A stretch of 55,773 nt of DNA, taken from assembly GCA_947446155.1 (NCBI GenBank), contig CANFFZ010000001.1, positions 1-55,773 on the forward strand. The letters are read 5' to 3'. The notes under the pieces are model-generated. The model worked only from the letters and a program-made list of their open reading frames with translations, was not told where the DNA came from and did no database searches. The DNA is from Chloroflexota bacterium. GTDB taxonomy: Bacteria > Chloroflexota > Dehalococcoidia > UBA2979. A program made the translations under genes and the position numbers. Shown here piece after piece: positions 16,357 to 24,251 of this stretch (positions within the stretch are counted from its first letter, which is position 1; the number at the start of each line of letters is the position of its first letter).

Positions 16357-18141
16357 TCACAGGCCGGCGACCGCAGCGGCGTCCGCCCCGTGGAACGCCG
16401 CTTCCTGGTCGCGCAGTTCGAGTTCGTAGATCTTCTGGTACAGCCCGTCGGTGTGGATCAACTGGTCGTGCGTGCCACGCTCGACGACCACGCCTCGGTC
16501 CAGCACGAGGATCGCGTCGGCGCTCTTCACCGTGCGCAGGCGCTGGGCGATGACGAAGGTCGTACGGCCACGCATCAGCTCGGCGAGCGCCTGTTGGATG
16601 AGGTACTCGGTCTCCATGTCCACGCTCGAGGTGGAGTCGTCGAAGATCAGGATCGCCGGGTCCATCAAGAGGGTGCGCGCGATCGAGATGCGCTGCTTCT
16701 GGCCACCCGAGAGCGTCACGCCTCGCTCTCCCACCCACGTGTCGTAGCCGTCCGGCATCGTCAGGATGAAGTCGTGGATGCGGGCGGCCTTCGCGGCCTG
16801 TTCCACATCTTCGTCGGTCGCGCCCTGCCGGCCGTAGCGGATGTTCTCCCGGATCGTGTCGATGAACAGGAACACGTCCTGCTGCACGATGCCGATGTTC
16901 CGTCGCAGCGAGCTGATCGTGGCATCGCGGACATCGACGCCATCGATGCGCACTGCGCCCGCCGTCACGTCGTAGAACCTCGGCATGAGGTTCACCAGCG
17001 AGGACTTGCCGGAGCCGGTGGGACCGACGAGGGCGAAGACCTGCCCGGGCTCCGCCTGCAGGCTGACGTCCACGATGATCGGCCGGGACGACTGGTAACC
17101 GAATGCCACATGGTCGAACTCGACCCGCCCGTCCGCGCGAGGCAGGACGACGGCGTCTGGCTTCTCGGTGACGGCACTCTCGGCATCGAGGATCTCGAAG
17201 ATGCGCTGACCGGCGCTGACGGTGCGGCTGAGGATGTTGGCGATCATCCCGAGCATGCGCACGGGCGACTGGAGCAGGTAGAGGTAGCCGAGGAAGGCCG
17301 TCAGCTCGCCCGTCGTCAGCGTCCCTGCGGCGACCTGACGTCCGCCGATCCAGGTGGTCGCAACGAGTGCGGCCGCGTTCAGGGCGGTGAGCAGCGGCTG
17401 GCTGAACGCTTGGACTTGGTTCGTCGCGTATGAGTTGCGGAACTGTTCCGTTGCTTCGAGGTCGAACTTCTGGCTTTCGAACGCCTCGCGGCTGAACGCC
17501 TTCACCACACGGACGCCCGAGAGGCTTTCTTGCAGCGCCGTGCTCAGACGTCCCTGGCTTTCTTGCACGGCGAGCCACAACGGACGCAGTCGCATGCTCA
17601 TCGCGACGGAGATCACCGCGATCACCGGCAGGAAGCCCCAGGACACGAGCGCCAACGTCACGTTGGCCTGCAGCATCAGGTAGAGCGCGCCCGCCAGCAG
17701 GATCAGGATGTAGCCCACACGGATGATGCCGAAGTTGATGTACATGCGGACGCCTTCGACGTCCTGCGTGGCCCTCGACATGATCTGGCCGATCTCGGCC
17801 TGGTCGTGGTAGGCGAAGGAGAGCCGCTGGAGGCGGTTGTAGATCGCGTTGCGGATCGAATAGGCCACGGACTGCGAGAGGTTCTCGCCGAAGTACTGCT
17901 GCGTGTACGCGAACAGTCCGCGCAAGAGCGCCGCGCCGAGGATCAACAAGGCCGCTCGGATCAGCGGCGTCCACGCCACCTCGCCGTTTTGCTGGGCCTT
18001 CAGCTCCGTGTCCAGCGTGTGCCCGACGATCGTGGGGACCGCGAGGGCGAAGAGACTCGCGCCGATCATGGAGCCGACGGTGTATGCCAACTGACGCTTG
18101 TAGGGGAACGTGAACCGGAGCAGCCGGACGAGAATGCGCAT
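16357..18141 (-). CDS. ABC exporter half-transporter with degenerate ATP site
   Basis: A 594-residue fused TMD-NBD protein. Walker A is VGPTGSGKSS and the signature LSGGQKQRIS is intact. Walker B reads ILIFDDSTSSVD (catalytic Glu replaced by Asp) and the H-loop reads FVIAQRLRT (His replaced by Gln). These changes mark the degenerate subunit of heterodimeric exporters such as TM287/288 or BmrCD. The partner encoded next has LSVGQ instead of LSGGQ, which completes the same degenerate site. First gene of the two-gene operon. Likely substrate: lipids or hydrophobic drugs. Confidence 0.93.
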   Translation of the reverse strand: MRILVRLLRFTFPYKRQLAYTVGSMIGASLFALAVPTIVGHTLDTELKAQQNGEVAWTPLIRAALLILGAALLRGLFAYTQQYFGENLSQSVAYSIRNAIYNRLQRLSFAYHDQAEIGQIMSRATQDVEGVRMYINFGIIRVGYILILLAGALYLMLQANVTLALVSWGFLPVIAVISVAMSMRLRPLWLAVQESQGRLSTALQESLSGVRVVKAFSREAFESQKFDLEATEQFRNSYATNQVQAFSQPLLTALNAAALVATTWIGGRQVAAGTLTTGELTAFLGYLYLLQSPVRMLGMIANILSRTVSAGQRIFEILDAESAVTEKPDAVVLPRADGRVEFDHVAFGYQSSRPIIVDVSLQAEPGQVFALVGPTGSGKSSLVNLMPRFYDVTAGAVRIDGVDVRDATISSLRRNIGIVQQDVFLFIDTIRENIRYGRQGATDEDVEQAAKAARIHDFILTMPDGYDTWVGERGVTLSGGQKQRISIARTLLMDPAILIFDDSTSSVDMETEYLIQQALAELMRGRTTFVIAQRLRTVKSADAILVLDRGVVVERGTHDQLIHTDGLYQKIYELELRDQEAAFHGADAAAVAGL

Positions 18142-18323
18142 GACGGCCGAACCCCCGGGAGGGCGCGTTCAGCGCTCTCGTACTCTCAACACTAACGCGC
18201 GCGTGAGGTATGTGCCAGTGGCGATCGATCGCCCGCTTCGCAGGCTTCTCGGAGTGCCGTTTCCCCCTCGGCGCTGCTTCGGGGCGGTCGTAACGTGCGG
18301 CCCTCATGGGAGGGAGGGCCACG

Positions 18324-18545
18324 ATGGCTGAGACACCCTTGGGCCGTCCGATCGGCACGGTGCGAGCGTATCTCGCAATGGCGATCGTGGCCGTGTTCCT
18401 CGCCGGGCATCTGGCAGGCGCCATCTGGCTGCTGACTCAGAGCGAGGTGGAGAGCGCGCTCGCCCTCCTCGGCGCGGTCAGCCTCGAGGCAGGGACGGTG
18501 ACCGGGTTCTACTTCGGCGCCCGCGGAGCGCAGCGGGCTGCGTAA
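18324..18545 (+). CDS. small two-helix membrane protein
   Basis: A 73-residue protein. One helix spans about residues 15-37 (VRAYLAMAIVAVFLAGHLAGAIWLL). A second, weaker one spans residues 43-63 (ALALLGAVSLEAGTVTGFYFG), with a short basic tail. The start at MAETPLGRP was chosen for the GGGAGGG ribosome site. Similar short proteins occur beside phage-like holins and as lone membrane proteins; no lysis gene is nearby. Function unknown. Confidence 0.6.
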   Translation: MAETPLGRPIGTVRAYLAMAIVAVFLAGHLAGAIWLLTQSEVESALALLGAVSLEAGTVTGFYFGARGAQRAA

Positions 18546-18553
18546 TGGTCTAG

Positions 18554-19306
18554 CTAGATCGCGATCGTGCGGCCCCACTCGCGGAGCCGCGTTCGGCGCT
18601 CCCGGTAGTCGGGCATCGCCTGCCCCACGGCACGCCAGAAGGCAGGCCCGTGGTGTGGGTGCCAGAGGTGGGCCAGTTCGTGTACCACAACGTAGTCGAG
18701 GAGCGCCGGCGTGCCGAGGATGAGCCGCCAGTTGAAGCGCAGGATGCCGTCCGGGCCGCAGGAGCCCCAGCGCTGCTTCTGCTCTTTCACGATGACTCGA
18801 CTCGGCTGGCAGCCCATCGCCTTCGCCCAGGCGTCCACGCGGAGCGGGATCACCTCGGCGGCACGCGCGCGGTACCAGCTGAGGACGGCGGCACGCACGG
18901 CGGCCTGCCGCCCCGCGCCTTCGAGGCGTGGCGGCACAGAGACGCGCAGGTTGAAGAAATCGAGGGCAGCACGCGCACGGCCTGGGCGCTCGCTGATCAG
19001 CAGCGGCGTGGCGCGGCCCATGAATGTGAGTGGCTCACCGTCCTCGTAAGTCGCTACGCGAGGGATCTCGCGCGGGGCAGCGAGGTGGCGGCGGATCCAA
19101 GTCGCGCGCTCACGGACGGTCGCCTCAATCTCGGCATTGGGTGTGCGCATCGGCGCGGCCACTCGCACGCCGTCTGGCTTGATGGTGATCTCGATGGTGC
19201 GGCGGCGACGGCTGCTGCGGACCAGGCGGTAGGTGATGGCCCCGCCGTCGCAGGCAAGCGAGCGCTGCTCCGTGGTCCTCGTGCGCGGGGTCGCAGTGCG
19301 AACCAC
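18554..19306 (-). CDS. YgjP-like metallopeptidase (DUF45)
   Basis: A zinc-peptidase-like protein of about 250 residues. The C-terminal catalytic block has VVVHELAHLWHPHHGPAFWRAVGQAMPDYRERRTRL, giving HExxH plus a third His in the W-HPHHG-x-x-FW pattern of the YgjP/DUF45 group. It is preceded by KEQKQRWGSCGPDGILRFNWRLI, the other family signature. The start is uncertain: the GTG at 19306 has a GAGAGG site 6 bases upstream and avoids overlapping the next gene, whereas the frame is open to 19414. Confidence 0.85.
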   Translation of the reverse strand: MVRTATPRTRTTEQRSLACDGGAITYRLVRSSRRRRTIEITIKPDGVRVAAPMRTPNAEIEATVRERATWIRRHLAAPREIPRVATYEDGEPLTFMGRATPLLISERPGRARAALDFFNLRVSVPPRLEGAGRQAAVRAAVLSWYRARAAEVIPLRVDAWAKAMGCQPSRVIVKEQKQRWGSCGPDGILRFNWRLILGTPALLDYVVVHELAHLWHPHHGPAFWRAVGQAMPDYRERRTRLREWGRTIAI

Positions 19307-19361
19307 GGTCGCCCTCTCGGCCCCCGCCGTCGCGCGTTCACCCAGCAGCCACAGGATACGC

Positions 19362-20180
19362 CTAAGGCCGCCGTGAGTTCGCGACGCTGCAGACGCTCGC
19401 GCGTCCGAACGCACCTTCGAGGTCGTACAGGACGCATTCCCCGACCGCGATGCCCTCGGAGGCGTTGTGCCCCACGACTTCGACGCCGATCCAGTCGCCC
19501 ACCGGGTTGCGGTGGAGGTACAGCGAGGCGTCCGCGTTCACGTAGTTCAGCCCTCGGTCACCGGAGTTGGCGAACGGGTTCGCGAAGTCCGAGACCATGG
19601 CGGCGCGCACCAGCGGGCTTGGTCGCTCATCCTCGACGAAGTTCACGATGTCGCGGATCCAGGCGCGCTTCTGCACGGGCGGCTCGGCAGGACCGGGTCC
19701 CATCCGGCCAGTGATCGAGCGCGTCTCCCACATTGGGGGACCGAACTCGGTCGGTGGGGGCGGCGGGAGTGGCAGGGTGTCGGGGTGCGGCACGTCCCAC
19801 GCAGGTGCACTCCACACAGTGCCCTCGGGCGGCGCGGCGCGGCGGAGCATGACCACGCTTGTCCGCGCGATTTCGAGGCCGTCCTCGAGCTGCAGGGAGG
19901 CGTCCGCCACGCGGATGCGGTTGCCGTCCCGCACGACGTTGGTGACGACATTGATGGGTTTCATCGGCGCGACGCGGAACATGTCGACCGTCACCCGGGC
20001 GACTTGGAACGCCGGGTCGAGGTGCTCACGCTCGACCTCGTACAGCAGCAGGCCGGCAATCACGCGGCCGTGGAGCGAGTTCGGATCCCACGGGCCGCGC
20101 GTACGAGGAGTGGGGTGGAACAGCGCGCCTTCGCGGTGGAAGAAGGTCGTGTCTGGCGCAATGCCTTCGTTGGTGGTCAT
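19362..20180 (-). CDS. acyl-CoA thioesterase family protein (double hotdog)
   Basis: A 272-residue protein of the TesB-like thioesterase family. The first hotdog has GPWDPNSLHGRVIAGLLLYEVE and VDMFRVAPMKPINVVTNVVRDGNRIRVADASLQ. The second ends at NYVNADASLYLHRNPVGDWIGVEVVGHNASEGIAVGECVLYDLEG. Such enzymes hydrolyse acyl-CoAs; the linker is Pro-rich (PLPPPPPTEFG). It is followed at once by the YgjP-like gene on the same strand. It fits the acyl-CoA theme of the CoA-transferase and hydratases further right. Confidence 0.85.
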   Translation of the reverse strand: MTTNEGIAPDTTFFHREGALFHPTPRTRGPWDPNSLHGRVIAGLLLYEVEREHLDPAFQVARVTVDMFRVAPMKPINVVTNVVRDGNRIRVADASLQLEDGLEIARTSVVMLRRAAPPEGTVWSAPAWDVPHPDTLPLPPPPPTEFGPPMWETRSITGRMGPGPAEPPVQKRAWIRDIVNFVEDERPSPLVRAAMVSDFANPFANSGDRGLNYVNADASLYLHRNPVGDWIGVEVVGHNASEGIAVGECVLYDLEGAFGRASVCSVANSRRP

Positions 20181-20222
20181 GAGAACACTCTAGGTGTGCC
20201 CCCAGACACGAGGAAGTGCGGC

Positions 20223-20828
20223 CTAATCGAGATGCTGGCCCCGCCGCAGTTTGTGGATCTCAGCAGCGATCACGCCCTCGTGGATGTCGAGTGTCGCGAA
20301 CGTGCCCACGTCCCCGGGGGAGTGGCGCATGCCGGGGCGGCTGGGGCTGCCGGGGTTGAGGAACAGCACGCCTTGATACCAGCCGATGTATTCGTCGTGG
20401 GTGTCGCCGAAGCAGACCACGTCCACCTCGGTACCAAAGCGTGGGCGCAGCTGGTCCTGCACCGGCCCCGGTGGGAAGCCGAGCGTGTGCGTGAACGTGA
20501 ACGGGAGCGGCCAGCGCGGGTCGTGCACCATCCCGATGCGGATGCCCTCCACCTCCACCACGCGCAGGACATTCGCGAGGCGATCGCCTTCCTCGACAGG
20601 GTCGGGGTAGCCCCGAACGGCGAGGACGGGCGCGACGGTCTCAAGGTGGTCGAGCACGCCGAGGGAGTCCAGGTCGCCGCAATGCAGGATCAGGTCCACA
20701 CCTCGAAGCGCGTGGAGCAACTCGGGCGGGGAGTCCCAGCCATCACCCTGGGCATGCGTATCGGAGACGACGGCGATGCGCTTCCCGCCGAGGCGGACGC
20801 GCCCGGGACGAGCGGACGGTGGGAGCAT
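20223..20828 (-). CDS. calcineurin-like phosphoesterase, divergent (YfcE-like)
   Basis: A 201-residue phosphoesterase-fold protein. The first motif (VVSDTHAQG) and second (LILHCGDLDS) are canonical. The third reads VRGYPD where relatives have GN(C/D)D, and the last reads FGDTHDE where relatives have GHTH, so two usual metal ligands (Asn and the first His) appear substituted. It may be a YfcE/MJ0936-type phosphodiesterase with altered metal binding, or inactive. The start at MLPPSARP has a GGAAGG-like site; the longer open frame overlaps the upstream leader region. Confidence 0.75.
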   Translation of the reverse strand: MLPPSARPGRVRLGGKRIAVVSDTHAQGDGWDSPPELLHALRGVDLILHCGDLDSLGVLDHLETVAPVLAVRGYPDPVEEGDRLANVLRVVEVEGIRIGMVHDPRWPLPFTFTHTLGFPPGPVQDQLRPRFGTEVDVVCFGDTHDEYIGWYQGVLFLNPGSPSRPGMRHSPGDVGTFATLDIHEGVIAAEIHKLRRGQHLD

Positions 20829-20882
20829 CACAGACAGGCCTTCCTCTTCCTGTGGGATGTTAGGGCCTCGTAGATTTGTACG

Positions 20883-20975
20883 TTGCCTTGAGCGAACGCC
20901 CGCTGGAGACGGTCGCCTCGGAGCTGGCCGGGTAGGCGGGAGCCAGCAGCGGCTTACCGACAGCCGTCGTGGCAA
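20883..20975 (+). promoter_or_regulatory. possible c-di-AMP (ydaO/yuaA) riboswitch
   Basis: The leader of the KimA-like gene contains elements reminiscent of the ydaO class. There is an outer pairing TTGCC (20883-20887)/GGCAA (20971-20975), a GTAGG element near 20932, and ACCGACAGC (20956-20964) just before the closing strand, as in the conserved ACCCGACAGC segment. Known biology: ydaO riboswitches switch off K+ importers such as KimA when c-di-AMP is high. The upstream half matches poorly, so this is a tentative call. Confidence 0.4.
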
Positions 20976-21030
20976 ACGGCCGAACGCTTGCAGTCTGGGC
21001 ACGCGGGAAGTTTGATCAGGTGGATGCGCG

Positions 21031-21048
21031 CCTCCCCGGCGCCGGAGG
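21031..21048 (+). promoter_or_regulatory. hairpin masking the ribosome site of the KimA-like gene
   Basis: CCTCC (21031-21035) pairs with the GGAGG ribosome site (21044-21048) four bases before the ATG. This would block initiation unless another structure frees it, as expected for translational control by the leader above. Confidence 0.45.
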
Positions 21049-21052
21049 TGTC

Positions 21053-23122
21053 ATGACGGTTCCCAGCGATGGTGATCTCTCCTCAGGGGAAGACACGCCC
21101 AGCCCACGCCCCGTGACCCGCGCTGGTCGAGTGCTCCCCGGCAGTCGTCTGGGGTCGCGCCGCGTCCGCATCGGGCGGGCGCTGCATCCGACGGATGACG
21201 GGCACCTCGTGGCGACGGAAGCCGCAGACCGGCCGACAACTCAGGGTGGCGCGTGGGCTCACCGCCTGCGCAACGGGTTGTTCGGGCCGCCGCTCTCGTC
21301 CGAAGGAGAAGCTGGCGAGCGCCTGAACAAGGTGCGTGCACTCGCGATCTTCGCCTCGGACGCGCTGTCGTCCTCCGCGTATGCGACGGAGGAAATTCTC
21401 TTAGTGCTGGTGACGGCTGGAGCGGTCGCGCTCAGCCTCGGCTTGCCCATCTCGATCGGGATCGCGATCTTGCTGGCGATGGTGACGATGTCGTATATGC
21501 AGACGGTGCGCGCCTATCCGAACGGCGGTGGGGCGTACTCGGTGGCCCGGGAGAACATCGGCCCCTGGGCGGGGCTGATCGCCGCCGCGGCACTGCTGAC
21601 TGACTACGTCCTCACGGTCGCCGTGAGTATCTCGGCTGGATCGCTCGCGGTGATCTCAGCCATCCCGGCGCTGGCGGACTACCGCGTGCAGATCGCGTTG
21701 GTCTCGCTCGTGCTGCTGACGCTGGGCAACCTTCGAGGTGTCCGCGAGTCTGGCACCGTGTTCGCGGTGCCGACGTATCTCTTCATCTTCTCCTTCGCTG
21801 CCATGATCGTCGTCGGTGGCGTGCGCCTCGCGATCGGGCTCGATGGTGCGACGCTGACGACGACTGCGGCACCCCAGCACACGCTGGAGGCGACAGCTGG
21901 CGTGGGGCTCATCCTCGTTCTGCGGGCGTTCGCGTCCGGCTCGACGGCGCTGACCGGTGTCGAGGCGATCGCGAACGGCGTGACCGCGTTCCAGGAGCCC
22001 GCGCCGAAGAATGCGCGCATCACGATGGGGCTGATGGGTGGCATCCTGGCGTTCTTCTTTGTCGGTGCGACCTTCCTCGCCTGGCGGTTGGGTGTCGTGC
22101 CGATCCACGACGAGTCGGTGATCTCGCAGATCGGACGGTCGGTCTTCGGCACCGGCAGCGTGGCGTATTACTTCCTCCAGGCGACGACTGCGACGGTGCT
22201 GATCCTGGCGGCGAACACGGCATACAACGGCTTTCCGCGTTTGGCCTCGATCCTCGCCGAGGACCGCTACATGCCTCGTCAGTTCGCGTACATCGGTGAC
22301 CGGCTGACGTTCGTCACGGGGATTGTGGCGCTGACCCTCGTGTCCGGGGTGGTCATCGTGCTGTTCCAAGCGGACACCCACCGGCTGATCCCGCTGTATG
22401 CCATCGGGGTGTTTGCGGCGTTCACGCTGTCCCAGATCGGCATGTTCCGTCACTGGCGGTCGAGCGGTGAGCGCGGTTGGTGGCGGCCAGCGATCGTGAA
22501 CGGCACCGGTGCGGTGATGACTGGCGTGGTGATGGTGGTGGTCGCGGGCACGAAGTTCACACACGGCGCCTGGTTCGTGCTGATCCTGGTGCCAGTGATG
22601 GTCTGGCTCCTGGGCGGCATTCACGCTCACTACACCGAGGTCGCCCGGATCTCTCTGATGCCAGACGAGGATGCACGACCGTTCCCTCGCCCTTCGGGGA
22701 TTGGCGCGGAGCCGGTGGTAGTCACCGTGCGCGACTTGAATCGCGTGTCGTGGCGGGCTGTGCAGTACGGGCGACGGCTGTCGTCGAATGTCACGGGGGT
22801 CTACGTCGCGCGCGGCGGGCATGACGACATCGAAGCGTTCCAACGCCGCTGGGCGAGACTCGTCCCGGACGTGCCATTGGTGGTGGTGGAGTCGCCGTAC
22901 CGCACGTTCGTCGGGCCGCTGCTGGCTTACGTAGACCGCGTCGCCCTCGACCCTCGCGACCCGGTGTTGGTGCTGGTGCCTGAGTTCCGGCCGAGGCACT
23001 GGTGGGCGCGCATTCTGCACAACCGGACGACAGAGCAGATCCAGGTCGCGGCGGAGCAGAGCCCCAACTTGCTGGTCGTGCAGGTCACCGTGCATCAGGA
23101 CACGCTGCGCGAACTCGCGTAG
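21053..23122 (+). CDS. KimA-like APC-superfamily potassium transporter
   Basis: A 689-residue protein with a ~100-residue cytoplasmic N-terminus, about twelve membrane helices and a ~190-residue cytoplasmic C-terminal domain. The membrane core has RALAIFASDALSSSAYATEEIL, VRAYPNGGGAYSVARENIG and VLRAFASGSTALTGVEAIANGV, which match the KimA (YdaO) type K+/H+ symporters of the APC superfamily. The C-terminal domain (EPVVVTVRDLNRVSWRAVQYGRRLSSNVTGVYVARG) is USP-like, as in KimA. The start was chosen for GGAGG at 21044. The alternative is a generic amino-acid permease. Confidence 0.85.
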   Translation: MTVPSDGDLSSGEDTPSPRPVTRAGRVLPGSRLGSRRVRIGRALHPTDDGHLVATEAADRPTTQGGAWAHRLRNGLFGPPLSSEGEAGERLNKVRALAIFASDALSSSAYATEEILLVLVTAGAVALSLGLPISIGIAILLAMVTMSYMQTVRAYPNGGGAYSVARENIGPWAGLIAAAALLTDYVLTVAVSISAGSLAVISAIPALADYRVQIALVSLVLLTLGNLRGVRESGTVFAVPTYLFIFSFAAMIVVGGVRLAIGLDGATLTTTAAPQHTLEATAGVGLILVLRAFASGSTALTGVEAIANGVTAFQEPAPKNARITMGLMGGILAFFFVGATFLAWRLGVVPIHDESVISQIGRSVFGTGSVAYYFLQATTATVLILAANTAYNGFPRLASILAEDRYMPRQFAYIGDRLTFVTGIVALTLVSGVVIVLFQADTHRLIPLYAIGVFAAFTLSQIGMFRHWRSSGERGWWRPAIVNGTGAVMTGVVMVVVAGTKFTHGAWFVLILVPVMVWLLGGIHAHYTEVARISLMPDEDARPFPRPSGIGAEPVVVTVRDLNRVSWRAVQYGRRLSSNVTGVYVARGGHDDIEAFQRRWARLVPDVPLVVVESPYRTFVGPLLAYVDRVALDPRDPVLVLVPEFRPRHWWARILHNRTTEQIQVAAEQSPNLLVVQVTVHQDTLRELA

Positions 23123-23148
23123 GCCCGCCCTCGATACCGCTGGACGCC

Positions 23149-23178
23149 GTGAGAGCGCCCAGGGGAAGGCGCTCTCAC
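23149..23178 (+). terminator. terminator hairpin after the KimA-like gene
   Basis: GTGAGAGCGCC (23149-23159) and GGCGCTCTCAC (23168-23178) form an 11-bp perfect stem with an 8-base loop, 26 bases after the stop. No T run follows. It lies between convergent genes. Confidence 0.65.
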
Positions 23179-23246
23179 GAGGGGGGTGCGAGTGGGGCCA
23201 GGGCTCGAGTTCGCGCGGCTGCGCGACCCGACCACCCCGCTGAGGG

Positions 23247-24107
23247 CTAGGCGGGCTTGCCAGCCGGACGAGCCTTGAGGGCCCGTTCCAGCGCCGGCTT
23301 CTTCAGCTCGCGCTTCTCGTCTTTCTTGTCGTCCCTCTTCTCGTCGCGCTTCTTGTCGCCGTCGTCCTTCTTCTCCTGAAGGAGCGCGCGAATGCGCTTG
23401 ATCACGCTCTCTTTCGCGTCCCCACCTAGGTTGAATCGGGCGAGGGCTTCGTCAGCCTGAGCCTGCGTGAGGATGTTGGCGCCAACCAGGCGCTTGAGTA
23501 TCTGAGTGAAGCCCTGTTCGGCCTTTTCCTCCTGAAGGAGCGTCCGCAGGCGCTTCAGGACGGTCTCCTTGGCTTCACCGCCGAGGTTGTACTGGGTCAT
23601 GATCTCGTCGGCCTGGGTTCGCGTGATAACCCCGGCGCCGACGAGACGCGTCAGCACCTGGGCGAAATGCTCCTTCGCCTTTGCGTCAGCAGCAGCGCAG
23701 CGCTCGTCACTCTTCGCGCCGGTGTCGGCCTTGACCTTCGCCTGGGCTACGTTCAGCGCATCCACGGTGATGCCGAGTTGCTTCGCGAGGGCGGCCTCGA
23801 TGGCGGCGGCGTGCGCCTTGCGGGCGGCCTCGTTCTTCTTCAGTTCGGGGGCCATAGCAGGGACTGTCGCGTGGGCAGCCTTCGTGGCAGCCGCGAGCAC
23901 TTCCGGCGTGATGCCGAGGGCGGTCGCGAGCGGGTTGCCGCGCACCTTCTCCGGCTTCCGCTCCGGCTTCCGCTCCGGCTTCGCGGCTCGCTCCGTCGCG
24001 GGCGCGTCGGCTGGTTCGTTTGCTGAGACGACCATTGGGAGGGCCATGGAGCCGAGGACGGCGACAGCCGTGATGGCGGAGAACCAGGTGGTTTTGTTGA
24101 GGTTCAA
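23247..24107 (-). CDS. secreted LGI-repeat helical protein A
   Basis: About 286 residues. A TTG start is proposed because AAGGA lies 7 bases upstream and it gives a clean signal peptide (KTTWFSAITAVAVLGSMALPMVVSA); an ATG 13 codons upstream has no ribosome site. After a Lys/Glu/Pro tract come two LGI units (PLATALGITPEVLAAATKAA and ALAKQLGITVDALNVAQAKV). Two near-identical ~50-residue helical units follow (LTRLVGAGVITRTQADEIM and LKRLVGANILTQAQADEAL), then a very charged KRDEKRDDKK tail. Exported; function unknown. Paralogue of the next gene. Confidence 0.75.
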   Translation of the reverse strand: MNLNKTTWFSAITAVAVLGSMALPMVVSANEPADAPATERAAKPERKPERKPEKVRGNPLATALGITPEVLAAATKAAHATVPAMAPELKKNEAARKAHAAAIEAALAKQLGITVDALNVAQAKVKADTGAKSDERCAAADAKAKEHFAQVLTRLVGAGVITRTQADEIMTQYNLGGEAKETVLKRLRTLLQEEKAEQGFTQILKRLVGANILTQAQADEALARFNLGGDAKESVIKRIRALLQEKKDDGDKKRDEKRDDKKDEKRELKKPALERALKARPAGKPA

Positions 24108-24193
24108 GTTGGTGTCCTTCGAGTGGGCCCGGTAGGGCGGCGTCATGAATGGAACGAGCAGGGCCGGAGGACGTTCGCTTCCTCACAGAAATG

Positions 24194-24221
24194 AGGAGGG
24201 CGCCCACATGGGCGCCCTCCT
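24194..24221 (-). terminator. strong terminator after LGI-repeat protein B
   Basis: A 13-bp perfect stem (24194-24206 with 24209-24221) and a minimal loop, just beyond the stop of the leftward gene. On that strand it is followed by TCATTTCTG, only moderately T-rich. It should uncouple the two paralogous genes. Confidence 0.75.
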
Positions 24222-24251
24222 GAGCGTGGGTGATGGAATCTCGACCGGTGC

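Noticed and set aside
21656..23095. A 479-residue minus-strand open frame opposite the KimA-like gene
   Set aside because: It is rich in His, Arg, Gln and Asp with no domain, exactly what antisense of membrane-protein codons gives.
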